Assembly (NCBI RefSeq): GCF_002374855.1
Contig: NZ_NWVC01000005.1
Location: 1 to 64,000, forward strand
Reading direction: 5' to 3'
Length of the DNA: 64,000 bases
From: Sphingomonas adhaesiva
GTDB lineage: Bacteria > Pseudomonadota > Alphaproteobacteria > Sphingomonadales > Sphingomonadaceae
Under the pieces are notes generated by a model. It was not told the DNA's origin, did no database searches, and worked only from the letters and a program-made list of their open reading frames with translations. The translations under genes and the position numbers were made by a program. How positions within the stretch are numbered: position 1 is the stretch's first letter; each line of letters opens with the position of its first letter. This document shows positions 45,049 through 54,822 of this stretch, one piece after another.

Positions 45049-45618
45049 TCAATCGCCGAGCTTGTCGACCTTCTCGCGGAGGCTGGCCAGCTCGGCCTTG
45101 AGCGCGGCGATCTCGCTGTCCTTGGTGCCGTTGGCGGGGGGCGGCGACGGGGCGGCGGTGCCGGGCGCGACCGCACCCGACTTGAACGCATTGGCCGCCG
45201 CCTCGAACATCGCCATATTGTGCTTGGCGATCTCCGCGAAGGGCGAGCCGGCGAACGCGCCCTCCACCGCGGTCTTGAACTGCGACTGGTTGCGGCGGAA
45301 ACTGTCCATCGACGCGTCGAGATAACCGGGCACCATCGCCTGCATCGAATCGCCGTACAGCGCGATCAGCTGGCGCAGGAAATTGACCGGCAGCATCGTC
45401 TGCCCGCGGCTTTCCTCCTCCATGATGATCTGGGTCAGGACGTTGTGGGTGATGTCCTCATCGGTTTTGGCATCGACGACGCGGAATTCGCGCCCCTCGC
45501 GCGTCATCGCGGCAAGATGTTCGAGGGTGATGTAGGAGGAGCTTTCGGTGTTGTAGAGCCGGCGATTGGCGTATTTCTTGATGACCACGGCCCCGTCGGC
45601 GTTCGACTGCTTCTTCAT
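45049..45618 (-). CDS. phaR: Polyhydroxyalkanoate synthesis repressor PhaR
   Basis: 189 residues from MKKQSNADG at 45618 with GGGAG upstream. The N-terminal DNA-binding domain reads IKKYANRRLYNTESSSYITL, then EHLAAMTREGREFRVVDAKT. The PHB accumulation domain follows (LPVNFLRQLIALYGDSMQAM), and the C-terminal coiled coil is DSEIAALKAELASLREKVDKLG. PhaR senses PHA polymer and represses phasin and PHA genes. It is divergent from a PHA-synthase-like gene with only 14 bases between the two start codons. Confidence 0.94.
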   Translation of the reverse strand: MKKQSNADGAVVIKKYANRRLYNTESSSYITLEHLAAMTREGREFRVVDAKTDEDITHNVLTQIIMEEESRGQTMLPVNFLRQLIALYGDSMQAMVPGYLDASMDSFRRNQSQFKTAVEGAFAGSPFAEIAKHNMAMFEAAANAFKSGAVAPGTAAPSPPPANGTKDSEIAALKAELASLREKVDKLGD

Positions 45619-45632
45619 CGTGAAAGCTCCCC

Positions 45633-46706
45633 ATGACCGTTTTTCCATGCGGTACCGCACAAAATACCGCGCCGCAACACGGGCCTAGGCCGCTGCCGCT
45701 GTTCATCGACATGCTGCGCCGCGAAACCGCAGCATCGCCGGAGCGCCGCGCCGCCGCGCTGGCGGGGCTGCGCCGCTATCAGGAGGCGCCGCGCACGGTG
45801 CGGCGGATGAAGCCCGCGCGGTACCGCAAGGGCGCGGCGCGGCTGCGCGATCATCGTACCGGCGGCGACACCGGGCTGCCGCCGGTGGTGTTCATCCCCT
45901 CGCTTATCAACCCGCCGTTCGTGCTGGACCTGGCGCCGGGGCGCTCGCTGGTCGGGCATGTCGCGGCGGCGGGGTTTCCGGCGTGGCTGGTCGATTGGGG
46001 CAGCCCGCGCCCGCAGGACGTCGGGCTGGATCTGGCGGGGCATGTCACCGACCGGCTGCTGCCGCTGATCGCCAGGCTGGAGCGGCCGCCGGTGCTGGTC
46101 GGCTATTGCCTGGGCGGCACGCTGGCGCTGGCGGCGGCGCACCTGCTGGGCGATCGCGTCGCGGGGGTCGTGACGATCGCCGCGCCGTGGCGCTTTGCGG
46201 GCTATGGCGAGGCGGCGCGCGCGGCGCTGGCGGCGCTGTGGGACGAAGCGGGGCCGGCGTCGCGCGCGCTGGGGGTGTTGCCGATGGAGGTGCTGCAGAC
46301 CGCGTTCTGGCGGCTCGACCCCGCCCGCACCGTGGCGAAGTACGAGGCCTTCGCGACGATGGACGCAGAGCGCGCCGCCACCTTCGTGCTGCTGGAGGAC
46401 TGGGCCAACGGCGGCGCGCCGCTGACCCATGCCGCGGGCGCCGACCTGTTCGACACGCTGGTGGCGCAGGACCGGCCGGGGCAGGGCGAGTGGCGGGTCG
46501 GCGGCATGGTGATCGACCCGGCGGCGCTGCGCTGCCCGGCGGCCGAATTCGTCTCGCTCAGCGACCGCATCGTCCCCGCCGCCACCGCCGCCGGCCTCGC
46601 CGATCGCCGCGACCTGGCGATGGGGCATGTGGGGATGGTGATGGGCGGCGGGGCGAAGGGGGCGGTGTGGGGTCCGCTGGTGGAGTGGCTGCATGATGCG
46701 CGCTGA
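45633..46706 (+). CDS. PHA synthase-like alpha/beta hydrolase
   Basis: 357 residues. The nucleophile elbow is LVGYCLGGTLALAAAHLLG with Cys in the PhaC lipase-like box (GxCxG), and FIPSLINPPFVLDL, FPAWLVDWGSPRPQDVGLDL and FVSLSDRIVPAATAA match PhaC-family regions. Its length is that of class III/short synthases rather than class I PhaC (about 590). It may polymerise 3-hydroxyacyl-CoA or act as a depolymerase-like enzyme. An internal ATG at 45711 would cut into the conserved RPLPLF region, so I keep 45633, although its ribosome site is weak. Confidence 0.82.
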   Translation: MTVFPCGTAQNTAPQHGPRPLPLFIDMLRRETAASPERRAAALAGLRRYQEAPRTVRRMKPARYRKGAARLRDHRTGGDTGLPPVVFIPSLINPPFVLDLAPGRSLVGHVAAAGFPAWLVDWGSPRPQDVGLDLAGHVTDRLLPLIARLERPPVLVGYCLGGTLALAAAHLLGDRVAGVVTIAAPWRFAGYGEAARAALAALWDEAGPASRALGVLPMEVLQTAFWRLDPARTVAKYEAFATMDAERAATFVLLEDWANGGAPLTHAAGADLFDTLVAQDRPGQGEWRVGGMVIDPAALRCPAAEFVSLSDRIVPAATAAGLADRRDLAMGHVGMVMGGGAKGAVWGPLVEWLHDAR

Positions 46707-46752
46707 ACGATGCGACGTACTGATGCACGAATGTAACGAAGCATTTCCGTTT

Positions 46753-46781
46753 TTGTCGCAAATTTGCAACACGGATTAAAA
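46753..46781 (+). promoter_or_regulatory. Candidate promoter with overlapping palindrome for the second TonB receptor
   Basis: TTGTCG, 17 bases, then TTAAAA in the only AT-rich stretch of the region. A perfect palindrome GCAAATTTGC (46758-46767) sits in the spacer and could be an operator. Confidence 0.4.
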
Positions 46782-46838
46782 AACGATGACAGACCGTCGC
46801 CAGTATCTTGCCAAAGGAGGCGCGAAACCTGTCTGTTA

Positions 46839-46862
46839 GATGAACGGAAATCACCGTTCATC
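46839..46862 (+). promoter_or_regulatory. Leader hairpin next to the receptor start
   Basis: GATGAACGG pairs perfectly with CCGTTCATC around AAATCA. The only Shine-Dalgarno candidate for the ATG at 46872 (GAGGG) begins right after the stem. A stronger AAAGGAGG lies upstream at 46813-46820 without a well-placed start. The stem may control translation. Confidence 0.4.
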
Positions 46863-46871
46863 GAGGGTCAG

Positions 46872-49800
46872 ATGAAACTCAACGCTTTTCTGGGCGCGAC
46901 TGCGCTCATGGGTACGCTTGTGCTCGTTCCGTCCGTTTCTGCGCAGGCGTCGTCACGGGACGACACCGGTCAACAACTTGCGCAGGAGCAGGTCGCGGAG
47001 GCCGAAGCCGGTACGGAGATCGTCGTCACCGGTTCGCGCATCAACCGCCCCAATCTTGCGTCGACGATTCCGATCACTTCGGTCGGTCCGCAGGACATCC
47101 TTGCGACGGGCACGATCTCGGTCGGCGATCAGCTGAACGAACTGCCGCAACTTCGCGCGACCTACAGCCAGGCCAATTCGACCCGCTTCATCGGCACCGC
47201 CGGATCGAACTTCCTCGATTTGCGCGGCCTTGGCATCGACCGCACGCTGGTGCTCGTCAACGGCCGTCGCCACGTGTCGACCTCGCCCGGCGGGTTCCAG
47301 TGGGACGTGAACAACATCAACGCCGACCTGCTGGAGCGCGTCGACGTCGTCACGGGCGGCAACTCGGCGATCTACGGGTCGGACGCGGTCGCGGGCGTGG
47401 TCAACTTCATCCTGAAGCGCGACTATGACGGCCTGCAGCTGCGCGGCCAGGGTGGCATCTCCGGCGAGGGCGACCGCGGTTCCTATTCGGTGAGCGGCAT
47501 CGCGGGGAAGAATTTCGCTGAAGGTCGCGGCAATATCACCGTTGCCGTGGAGTATGCGAAGGCGAACCCGCTGTTCTACAACCAGCGCGAACAGGGGCGT
47601 GACCGTCGCCAGTTCCAGCTGGTGCAGAACACCTCCTCCCAGAACAACCCGTCCAACGGTCCGATCCGAGGCGTGGAGCCGGCGACGGGTGACGGCATCC
47701 CCGACACCGCGTTCATCGGCGGGCTGCGTCGCACGGAAACCTCGGAATACGGCCTGTTCGTCGCCACCTGCCCGGTTGCACCGGCAGCGGGCGAATCGAC
47801 GGCCGCGTTCAACGCACGTCGCGGTCTTGCCTGCTCGGGCCTGTTCAATCCGAACAGCACGAATGCGCTGGCGCAGTTCGGCAACGGCTTCGTCTTCCAG
47901 AACGACGGCACGCTGATCCGCAATCCATGCGGCACCGATTTCCGGCCGTTCCAGTCGGGCAATTGCATCGGCGGGCTCGGCTCCACGCTGCGTGGCAATG
48001 GCCAGTTCCAGCCCGGTCTGGAGCGCGTCAACGCCAACATCAACGCCGCGTTCGAAGTGTCGCCGGCGTTCCGTCCGTTCGTCGAGGCATCCTATACCCG
48101 CGTGAATGCGTTGCAGGAATCGTCCCCGACCTTCGGCACCTACACGCTCAGCACCGCCAACCCGTTCCTGACCGATCAGGCGCGCGCGCTGCTGCAGAGC
48201 GTGCTGGCACCGGGCGTGACGACGTTCACCATCGGCCGCAACAACCAGGACTTCGGCCCGCGTGGCGAGCGCCACAAGCGTGAGACGTTCCGGATCGTCG
48301 GCGGTGTCGGCGGCTCGTTCGCCGATAACTTCCGATACGAGGTGTCGGCCAACTACGGTCGCTACGACGGCTATTACGAAACCGGCGGCAACATCCTGTC
48401 CTCGGGCAGCGGGTTCAACTTGGCCAGCCCGTTCGGCAAGGCCGTAAATGCTGTTGCAGCACCGGCGGGGTACACCGGCACCAACTTCGTTACCGGTCCC
48501 AACGGTGTGCGCGCGATTTGCGCGGTGAACGGCGACGCGAGCACCGCCAACGACGATCCGAACTGCGTGCCCGCCAATCTCTTCGGCATCGGCAACGTCG
48601 ATCCGCGATCGCTGGCCTATTTCGGCTACACGTCGTGGCGCAAGCAGCGCAACGAGCAGTTCGTCCTGTCGGGCTTCCTTTCGGGCGACACGGCGAGCTT
48701 CTTCAACCTTCCGGGCGGCCCCGTGGGCTTCGCGGTGGGTGGCGAATACCGCACCGAGAAGCAGTTCGCGACCTATGATCCGCGCACCGCGGCGGGCGAG
48801 ACCTTCCTGAACATCATCCCGGCGTTCACGCCGCCGACGTACAAGATCAAGGAAGCCTATGCCGAGGTGCGCTTACCGCTCCTCGCCAATACGCCCTTCT
48901 TCCACGAACTGACGGTCGAGGGCGCGGCGCGCGTCTCCGACTATAACCTTGGGCAGACGGGCACGGTGTGGGCCTGGAACGGCGGCGTCACCTGGGCGCC
49001 GGTACGCGATCTGCGTTTCCGCGGCAGCTATCAGCAGTCTGTGCGCGCGCCGACGCTGGGCAACCTGTTCAGCGCGGCGAGCCAGACGTTCAACAATGCG
49101 TTCGCCGACCCGTGCAGCACGATCAACATCAACAACAATCCCAACCGTCCGCGCAATTGCGCTGCCGCTGGCGTGCCGACGACGCAGACCTTCACGGTCG
49201 GCGGCGTCACCACGACGGAGCCGTTTACCAACCGCCCGAACGGCGGCGTGGCAGCGGCCAACACGGGCAACCCGCTGCTGCGGGAAGAGCGTGGGCGCAG
49301 CTTCACGCTGGGTGGCGTGTTCCAGCCGAGCGCGCTGCCGGGCTTCAACCTGTCGGTCGACTATTGGAACATCGAGGTGAAGAACGTCATCTTCACGCTC
49401 GCGCCGCAGACCGTTCTTGAGCAGTGCTACGACAATCCGTCGGGCATCGACAATCCGTTCTGCGCCTCGGTCAACCGCCTGCCCAACGGGACGTTCGCCG
49501 GCCAGACGACGGTCATCCAGGGCGGTTCGGTCGTCACCATCAACAACCCCGGCTTCTCCACCTTCGGCCGCCCGTTCAACTACGCACGGCAGAAGACGAG
49601 CGGGATCGACGTCGACGCGGGCTATCGCCACGATTTCGGGGACGGCGTGACGTTCAACATCCGCGGTCTGGCGAGCTACCTCATCAACCGGGACAACTAC
49701 ACCGACATCAGCCAGCCGAACTTCATCAACCAGCAGAAGTTCGAACTGGGTGATCCGGAATGGCGCTTCCAGGTGACGAACATCCTGGATACGGGTGCCG

Positions 49801-50108
49801 TCTCGTTCAATTACCAGGTGCAGTACATCGGGAAGCAGATCCTGAACGGGTACGAGTACGAAACGTTCTTCCCGCTGCAGGGCCGTGCGCCCTATAACCC
49901 CGATGCGACGCCGTTTCCCTTCTATCCGGCGCAATGGTACCACAACATCCGCGCCGAATTCGATATCGAGCAGGGGTCGCAGTTCTACGTCGGCGTCGAC
50001 AATTTCACCAATACGCGGCCGCCGTACGACCTGCTCGGAAACGAAGGTGGGTCATTGTACGATCCGACGGGCCGCTTCTTCTACGCGGGTTTCCGCGCGA
50101 AGTTCTGA
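46872..50108 (+). CDS. TonB-dependent outer-membrane receptor
   Basis: 1078 residues from the ATG at 46872. Signal peptide MKLNAFLGATALMGTLVLVP to about SVSAQ; plug with GTEIVVTGSRINRPN, LNELPQLRATYSQ, VDVVTGGNSAIYGSDAVAGV; barrel ending GRFFYAGFRAKF. Cysteine pairs are spaced through the long loops. It belongs to the same broad receptor class as the gene at 39435 but is clearly divergent from it. Codon use is less extreme than in neighbouring genes, which may reflect high expression or a different history. It stands alone between its own promoter region and a strong terminator; the ligand is unknown. Confidence 0.92.
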   Translation: MKLNAFLGATALMGTLVLVPSVSAQASSRDDTGQQLAQEQVAEAEAGTEIVVTGSRINRPNLASTIPITSVGPQDILATGTISVGDQLNELPQLRATYSQANSTRFIGTAGSNFLDLRGLGIDRTLVLVNGRRHVSTSPGGFQWDVNNINADLLERVDVVTGGNSAIYGSDAVAGVVNFILKRDYDGLQLRGQGGISGEGDRGSYSVSGIAGKNFAEGRGNITVAVEYAKANPLFYNQREQGRDRRQFQLVQNTSSQNNPSNGPIRGVEPATGDGIPDTAFIGGLRRTETSEYGLFVATCPVAPAAGESTAAFNARRGLACSGLFNPNSTNALAQFGNGFVFQNDGTLIRNPCGTDFRPFQSGNCIGGLGSTLRGNGQFQPGLERVNANINAAFEVSPAFRPFVEASYTRVNALQESSPTFGTYTLSTANPFLTDQARALLQSVLAPGVTTFTIGRNNQDFGPRGERHKRETFRIVGGVGGSFADNFRYEVSANYGRYDGYYETGGNILSSGSGFNLASPFGKAVNAVAAPAGYTGTNFVTGPNGVRAICAVNGDASTANDDPNCVPANLFGIGNVDPRSLAYFGYTSWRKQRNEQFVLSGFLSGDTASFFNLPGGPVGFAVGGEYRTEKQFATYDPRTAAGETFLNIIPAFTPPTYKIKEAYAEVRLPLLANTPFFHELTVEGAARVSDYNLGQTGTVWAWNGGVTWAPVRDLRFRGSYQQSVRAPTLGNLFSAASQTFNNAFADPCSTININNNPNRPRNCAAAGVPTTQTFTVGGVTTTEPFTNRPNGGVAAANTGNPLLREERGRSFTLGGVFQPSALPGFNLSVDYWNIEVKNVIFTLAPQTVLEQCYDNPSGIDNPFCASVNRLPNGTFAGQTTVIQGGSVVTINNPGFSTFGRPFNYARQKTSGIDVDAGYRHDFGDGVTFNIRGLASYLINRDNYTDISQPNFINQQKFELGDPEWRFQVTNILDTGAVSFNYQVQYIGKQILNGYEYETFFPLQGRAPYNPDATPFPFYPAQWYHNIRAEFDIEQGSQFYVGVDNFTNTRPPYDLLGNEGGSLYDPTGRFFYAGFRAKF

Positions 50109-50128
50109 GCCGGTCTTCTACGTTACTG

Positions 50129-50164
50129 ACGGGCCGCTTCCCCCAGGGAAGCGGCCCGTTTCTT
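50129..50164 (+). terminator. Strong intrinsic terminator
   Basis: A 13-base stem ACGGGCCGCTTCC/GGAAGCGGCCCGT with a short C-rich loop and a TTTCTT tail, 20 bases past the receptor stop. Its end overlaps the alr stop on the other strand, so it may serve both genes. Confidence 0.88.
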
Positions 50165-51227
50165 ATGCCCAGATCCGGTCGAACCGCTTCCCCAGGCCGG
50201 TGAGCAGTTCGTACTGGCTGCGGCCCGACGCGGCGGCGGCGCGGGGCAGGTCGGGGTCGAAGGCGATCCAGTCGCCTTCCGCCAGCGCGGTGCCGGTCAG
50301 GTCCAGCGCGACCAGGTCCATCGAGACGCGGCCGATCACCGGCAGCCATGCGCCGTCGCCCGCCAGCGCGCGCGCGCGTCCGCGGTCGGAAAAGCCGCGG
50401 CCGTAGCCGTCGGCATAGCCGAGGTTGGCGATGCCCACCGGCGTGTCGGCGGGCGCGGTCCAGGTGGCGTTGTAACCCACCACCTCGCCCGCGCGCACGA
50501 TGCGGCGCTGGAGCAACTGCGCCTCGATCGTGACGACCGGGCGGATCGTGTCGGCCAGCGCGGGGCAGGGGATGCCGCCGTACAGCGCCAGCCCCGGGCG
50601 GGTGAGGTCGAAGGCATAGTCACGGCCCAGCGCGATCCCGGCGGAATTGGCCAGGCTCATCCGCCGCGCGCCCGTCGCCCCGCGCAGCGCGGCGAAGCGG
50701 CGCAGCTGGTCGCGGTTCATCGCCGCATCGGGTTCGTCGGCGCAGGCCAGGTGGCTCATCAGCGTGTCGATCGCGAGGCCGTCGAGCAGCCCGTCGGCGA
50801 TGTCCGCGGCGGCGATGCCCAGCCGGTTCATGCCGGTGTCGACCATCACGTCGCACGCCCGCCCCCCGCCGCCGGCGCGCCAGCGTGCGACCTGTTGCGG
50901 GGTGTTGAGCACGGGGCGGACGTGCGGCAGCGCGGCGGCGGCCGCCATGTCCTCGGCGCGGACGCCGTGCAGGACGGAGAGGCCTAGCGCGCTCTCGACA
51001 GGCAGCGCCGCCGCCTCCGCCCAGGACGAGACGAACAGGTCGCGGCACCCCGCCGCCGCCAGCCGCTGCGCCACCGCCGCCGCGCCCAGCCCGTAGCCGT
51101 CGGCCTTCACCGCCGCGCCGCATGCCGCGCCCGCACCGCTCATCCGCGCCAGCGCGCGCCAGTTGGCGACGAGCGCATCGGCGGACAGGCGCAGGCGGTG
51201 AGGGGCGGTGTCGGGGAGGGGCGTCAT
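50163..51227 (-). CDS. alr: Alanine racemase
   Basis: 354 residues from MTPLPDTAPHRLRLS at 51227. PLP lysine in AAVKADGYGLGA (K41), then VDTGMNRLGI, MSHLACADEP, SLANSAGI, DLTRPGLALYGG, the tyrosine region VVGYNATWTAP and GRVSMDLVALDLT. It makes D-alanine for peptidoglycan. In many alphaproteobacteria alr follows dnaB; here it follows an MHS-type transporter 28 bases upstream. The frame remains open further upstream but without family sequence. Confidence 0.94.
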   Translation of the reverse strand: MTPLPDTAPHRLRLSADALVANWRALARMSGAGAACGAAVKADGYGLGAAAVAQRLAAAGCRDLFVSSWAEAAALPVESALGLSVLHGVRAEDMAAAAALPHVRPVLNTPQQVARWRAGGGGRACDVMVDTGMNRLGIAAADIADGLLDGLAIDTLMSHLACADEPDAAMNRDQLRRFAALRGATGARRMSLANSAGIALGRDYAFDLTRPGLALYGGIPCPALADTIRPVVTIEAQLLQRRIVRAGEVVGYNATWTAPADTPVGIANLGYADGYGRGFSDRGRARALAGDGAWLPVIGRVSMDLVALDLTGTALAEGDWIAFDPDLPRAAAASGRSQYELLTGLGKRFDRIWA

Positions 51228-51255
51228 CCCCGCGCAGGTAGCGCGCGCGGCGCGA

Positions 51256-52872
51256 TCACGCCACCGCGGCCGCGCCGTGGCGATCATCCTTGAGGCCGAA
51301 CAGCGTGACCAGCAGCGCCAGCACCACGACCGCGAACGTGTACCACAGCCCGGCATAGGGATCGCCGGTCCTGGCGACGATATACTGGCTGATGAACGGC
51401 AGGAACCCGCCGAAATAGCCGGTGCCCAGATGATAGGGGATCGACAGCGAGGAATAGCGGATCGCGGGTGGAAACATCTCCGCCAGCAGCGCCGCGACCG
51501 GGCCGTAGGTGACCCCCGACAGCAGCGACATGGCGAGGATCGCGACCAGAATCAGCGCGATATTGCCCGGCGACGGGCGCACCGGCGTCAGATCGTACCC
51601 GGCCCGCGCCAGTGCGGCGTCGAGCGCGGCGGGATCGGCGACAGGCGCGGCGCCCGTGCCGATCGCGGCATAGGCGCTGGGACCGGCCACCACGGAATAG
51701 GGCACGCCCCTTTTCGACAGATGGTCGAGCAGCTTGCCGCACGGGGTCGCCTGCACCTTGTCGAACGGGCTGTAGCTGCATCGCGGGCCATGGACGACCA
51801 CCGGCTGCGTCGCCGCCGCGCGGGCCAGCCCCGGATTGGCGGCCGCGCCCATCAGCCAGAAGATCGGGAACAGCAGCACCAGCGTCAGGATATAGCCCGC
51901 GACGATCGGCTTCTTGCGCCCGATCCGGTCGGACACGTGCCCGAACAGCAAGAACCAGCCGACCCCCGCCGCCACGCCGACCCCGGTGATGACCTGCGCG
52001 GTGGTTTCCTCCACGCGCATCGTCGTCTGGAGGAAGGACAGGACGGTGAACATCGCGGTGTACCAGATCACCGTCAGCCCGGCGGCGATGCCGAACAGCG
52101 CGACGATCATCCGTTTCAGGTTGCCCGGATAGGTGAAGCTTTCCTTGATCGGGTTGGCGACCTGCTCCCCGGCGGCGCGCATCTTTCGGAAGACCGGGCT
52201 TTCGGACAGTTTCAGCCGCATCCACAGCGAGATGGCGAGCAGCACGACCGAAAAGAGGAACGGGATGCGCCAGCCCCATGCGCTCCACGTCGCGGCGGGC
52301 AGCATCGCCTTCACGATGAGGATCACCGCCAGGCTGAGCAGGAAGCCGCCGACCACCCCGGCCTGGATGAAGCTGGTGTAGAAGCCCGACCGGCCGCGCG
52401 GCGAATGTTCGGCGACATAGATCGCCGCGCCGCCATATTCGCCGCCCAGTGCCAGCCCCTGCGCCACGCGCAGCAACAGGACGATCGCGGGCGCGGCCAT
52501 GCCGATCGCCGATGCCTCCGGCGTCAGCCCGACGCCGGCGGTGGCGATGCCCATCAGCGCGATGGTGGCCAGGAAGGTGTATTTGCGGCCCAGCCGGTCG
52601 CCGAGATAGCCGAACACCACCGCGCCGAGCGGGCGGAAGCCGAAACCGACCGCAAAGCCGGCCCAGGCCAGCAGCGTCTGCACCGTTTCGTTGCCGGCGG
52701 GGAAGAAGGCGCGGCCGATGATCCCCGATGCGGCCAGCGTGCCGTAGATGAAGAAATCATACCATTCGAACACGGTGCCGAGCGCGGAGGCGGAAATGAC
52801 CAGCCGGATGTCGGCGGTGCCCGGCGCGTCATCCGCCCCCATCGTGATGCCGCTTGTGCCGTGCGATGCCAT
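51256..52872 (-). CDS. MFS transporter, metabolite:H+ symporter (MHS) type
   Basis: 538 residues, twelve predicted membrane segments. Family landmarks: GTVFEWYDFFIYG, GFGFRPLGAVVFGYLGDRLGRKYTFL (MFS motif A), RVAQGLALGGEYGGAAIYVAEHSP and the second-half HVSDRIGRKKPIV. These fit the ProP/ShiA/KgtP-like MHS group for organic acids or betaine. An extra loop of about 85 residues between segments 9 and 10 (around 375-455) carries two cysteines (GPRCSYSPF, TPCGKLL). GAGGGGGAGAG precedes the ATG at 52872. Confidence 0.87.
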   Translation of the reverse strand: MASHGTSGITMGADDAPGTADIRLVISASALGTVFEWYDFFIYGTLAASGIIGRAFFPAGNETVQTLLAWAGFAVGFGFRPLGAVVFGYLGDRLGRKYTFLATIALMGIATAGVGLTPEASAIGMAAPAIVLLLRVAQGLALGGEYGGAAIYVAEHSPRGRSGFYTSFIQAGVVGGFLLSLAVILIVKAMLPAATWSAWGWRIPFLFSVVLLAISLWMRLKLSESPVFRKMRAAGEQVANPIKESFTYPGNLKRMIVALFGIAAGLTVIWYTAMFTVLSFLQTTMRVEETTAQVITGVGVAAGVGWFLLFGHVSDRIGRKKPIVAGYILTLVLLFPIFWLMGAAANPGLARAAATQPVVVHGPRCSYSPFDKVQATPCGKLLDHLSKRGVPYSVVAGPSAYAAIGTGAAPVADPAALDAALARAGYDLTPVRPSPGNIALILVAILAMSLLSGVTYGPVAALLAEMFPPAIRYSSLSIPYHLGTGYFGGFLPFISQYIVARTGDPYAGLWYTFAVVVLALLVTLFGLKDDRHGAAAVA

Positions 52873-52937
52873 CGCGCTCTCCCCCTCGTTATCGGCGACA
52901 GGTTTACCCGCCCGGTCGGTCGCGGCAAGGTGGGGGC

Positions 52938-53522
52938 ATGAACATCCTGATCTTCTACGGTTCCTATCGCGCCGACCGCGCCGGTATCCGGCTGGCGCGG
53001 TTCCTGACCGAACGGTTCGCGGGCGAGGGGCATGACGCGCAGCTGGTCGATGCGCAGGAGGTCGGGCTGCCGATGCTGGACCGCATGTACAAGGAATATC
53101 CCAAGGGCGAGGCGCCGCCCGCGATGGAGGCGCTGGCGGTGCGCATCCGCACCGCCGATGCGTTCGTGTTCGTCACCGGCGAGTATAATTGGGGGCCGCA
53201 GCCCGGACTGAAGAACCTGACCGACCATTTCCTGGAGGAATGGTTCTGGCGTCCGGCGGCGATCGCCAGCTATTCGGCCGGGCGGCTGGCCGGCGCGCGC
53301 GCCAGTTCGATCTGGCACGCGATCCTTCCCGAAATGGGGATGCCGGTGATCCCCAGTACGCTGACCGTCGGGCCGATCGCGGCGACGCTGGATGCCGACG
53401 GGCGGCCGCTCGGCGATGCCGGCGCGTCGCTGGAACGCGCGTTCGGGCGCTTCGCGCGCGACCTCGCCTGGTGGGCGCAGGCGGCGCGGGCGCAGCGCGA
53501 GCGGGTGGCCCCGCCCTATTGA
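52938..53522 (+). CDS. NADPH-dependent FMN reductase family protein
   Basis: 194 residues from the ATG at 52938. Flavodoxin-like fold: [20 protein letters not shown] with the FMN phosphate loop GSYRADRAG, the [20 protein letters not shown] loop and [22 protein letters not shown]. It probably reduces FMN, quinones or azo compounds. It lies 52 bases before the ferredoxin-reductase-type gene on the same strand, so the two flavoenzymes may share a transcript. Confidence 0.87.
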   Translation: MNILIFYGSYRADRAGIRLARFLTERFAGEGHDAQLVDAQEVGLPMLDRMYKEYPKGEAPPAMEALAVRIRTADAFVFVTGEYNWGPQPGLKNLTDHFLEEWFWRPAAIASYSAGRLAGARASSIWHAILPEMGMPVIPSTLTVGPIAATLDADGRPLGDAGASLERAFGRFARDLAWWAQAARAQRERVAPPY

Positions 53523-53574
53523 AGCCGCGCCCGCCTTGGTGCATCGGCGGGACGACAGGCCGGGGGAGAGCGGG

Positions 53575-54804
53575 ATGAAGCAGTACGATATCGTCATCGT
53601 CGGTGCCGGCCATGCGGGCGCGCAGGCGGCGATCGCGCTGCGCCAGCGCAAGTTCGACGGCACGATCGCGCTGATCGGCGACGAGCCTGAACTCCCCTAT
53701 GAACGCCCGCCGCTGTCCAAGGAATATCTGGCGCAGGACAAGCAGTTCGAACGCATCCTCCTGCGCCCCGCCGCCTTCTGGGACGAAAAGCAGGTGGCGA
53801 TGATCCCCGGCACGCGCATCGTGTCGGTCGACCCCGCGGCGCATCAGGTCACCAGCCAGGACGGCGAGACGATCGGCTACGGCACGCTGATCTGGGCGAC
53901 CGGCGGCGCGCCGCGGCGGCTGACCTGCGCCGGTCACGACCTGACCGGGGTGCATGCGGTGCGCACCCGTGCCGATGTCGACCGGCTGATGGGCGAGTTG
54001 CCGACGACGCGCCGCGTGGTGGTGATCGGCGGCGGCTATATCGGGCTGGAGGCCGCGGCGGTCCTGACCAAGCTGGGCAAGCAGGTCGTGCTGCTGGAGG
54101 CGCTGCCGCGCGTGCTGGCGCGGGTGGCGGGCGAGCCGCTGTCGCGCTTCTACGAGGCGGAGCATCGCGCGCATGGCGTCGAGGTGCGGCTGGACGCCCG
54201 CGTCGATTGCATCGTCGGCGACGGCGCGCGCGTCACCGGCGTGCGGATGGCCGATGGTGAGACGCTGTCGTGCGAGATGGTGATCGTCGGCATCGGCATC
54301 ATCCCCGCGGTCGAGCCGCTGCTGGCGGCGGGGGCCGAGGGCGGGAACGGCGTGGCGGTGGACGCGCAATGCCGCACCTCGCTTCCCCACGTGCTGGCGA
54401 TCGGCGACTGCGCGCTTCACGCCAACCGCTTCGCCGATGGCGCATCGATCCGGCTGGAATCGGTGCAGAACGCCAACGACCAGGCGACGATCGTGGCCAA
54501 GGCGCTGACGGGCGCGGCGGAGGATTACGAGGCGGTGCCGTGGTTCTGGTCGAACCAGTACGACCTGAAGCTGCAGACCGTCGGCCTGTCGACCGGGCAT
54601 GACGAGGCGGTGCTGCGCGGCGATCCGGCGACGCGCAGCTTCTCGCTGGTGTATCTGAAGCAGGGGCGCGTGATCGCGCTCGATTGCGTCAACGCGACCA
54701 AGGATTATGTGCAGGGCCGCGCGCTGGTGGTGGCCGGGGCGGCCATTCCGGCCGATCGGCTGGGCGATGCGGGCGTCCCGCTGAAGGAACTGGCGGCGGG
54801 GTGA
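53575..54804 (+). CDS. FAD-dependent ferredoxin/rubredoxin reductase
   Basis: 409 residues from the ATG at 53575 (GGGGGAG upstream). FAD site [35 protein letters not shown] site [21 protein letters not shown], the second FAD motif [17 protein letters not shown], and [16 protein letters not shown] at the dimer interface. This is the oxygenase-coupled ferredoxin reductase family that passes electrons from NADH to a [2Fe-2S] ferredoxin or rubredoxin for P450 or dioxygenase systems. No ferredoxin or oxygenase gene is adjacent. Confidence 0.9.
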   Translation: MKQYDIVIVGAGHAGAQAAIALRQRKFDGTIALIGDEPELPYERPPLSKEYLAQDKQFERILLRPAAFWDEKQVAMIPGTRIVSVDPAAHQVTSQDGETIGYGTLIWATGGAPRRLTCAGHDLTGVHAVRTRADVDRLMGELPTTRRVVVIGGGYIGLEAAAVLTKLGKQVVLLEALPRVLARVAGEPLSRFYEAEHRAHGVEVRLDARVDCIVGDGARVTGVRMADGETLSCEMVIVGIGIIPAVEPLLAAGAEGGNGVAVDAQCRTSLPHVLAIGDCALHANRFADGASIRLESVQNANDQATIVAKALTGAAEDYEAVPWFWSNQYDLKLQTVGLSTGHDEAVLRGDPATRSFSLVYLKQGRVIALDCVNATKDYVQGRALVVAGAAIPADRLGDAGVPLKELAAG

Positions 54805-54822
54805 CGCGGCGTTACCGCTCCG

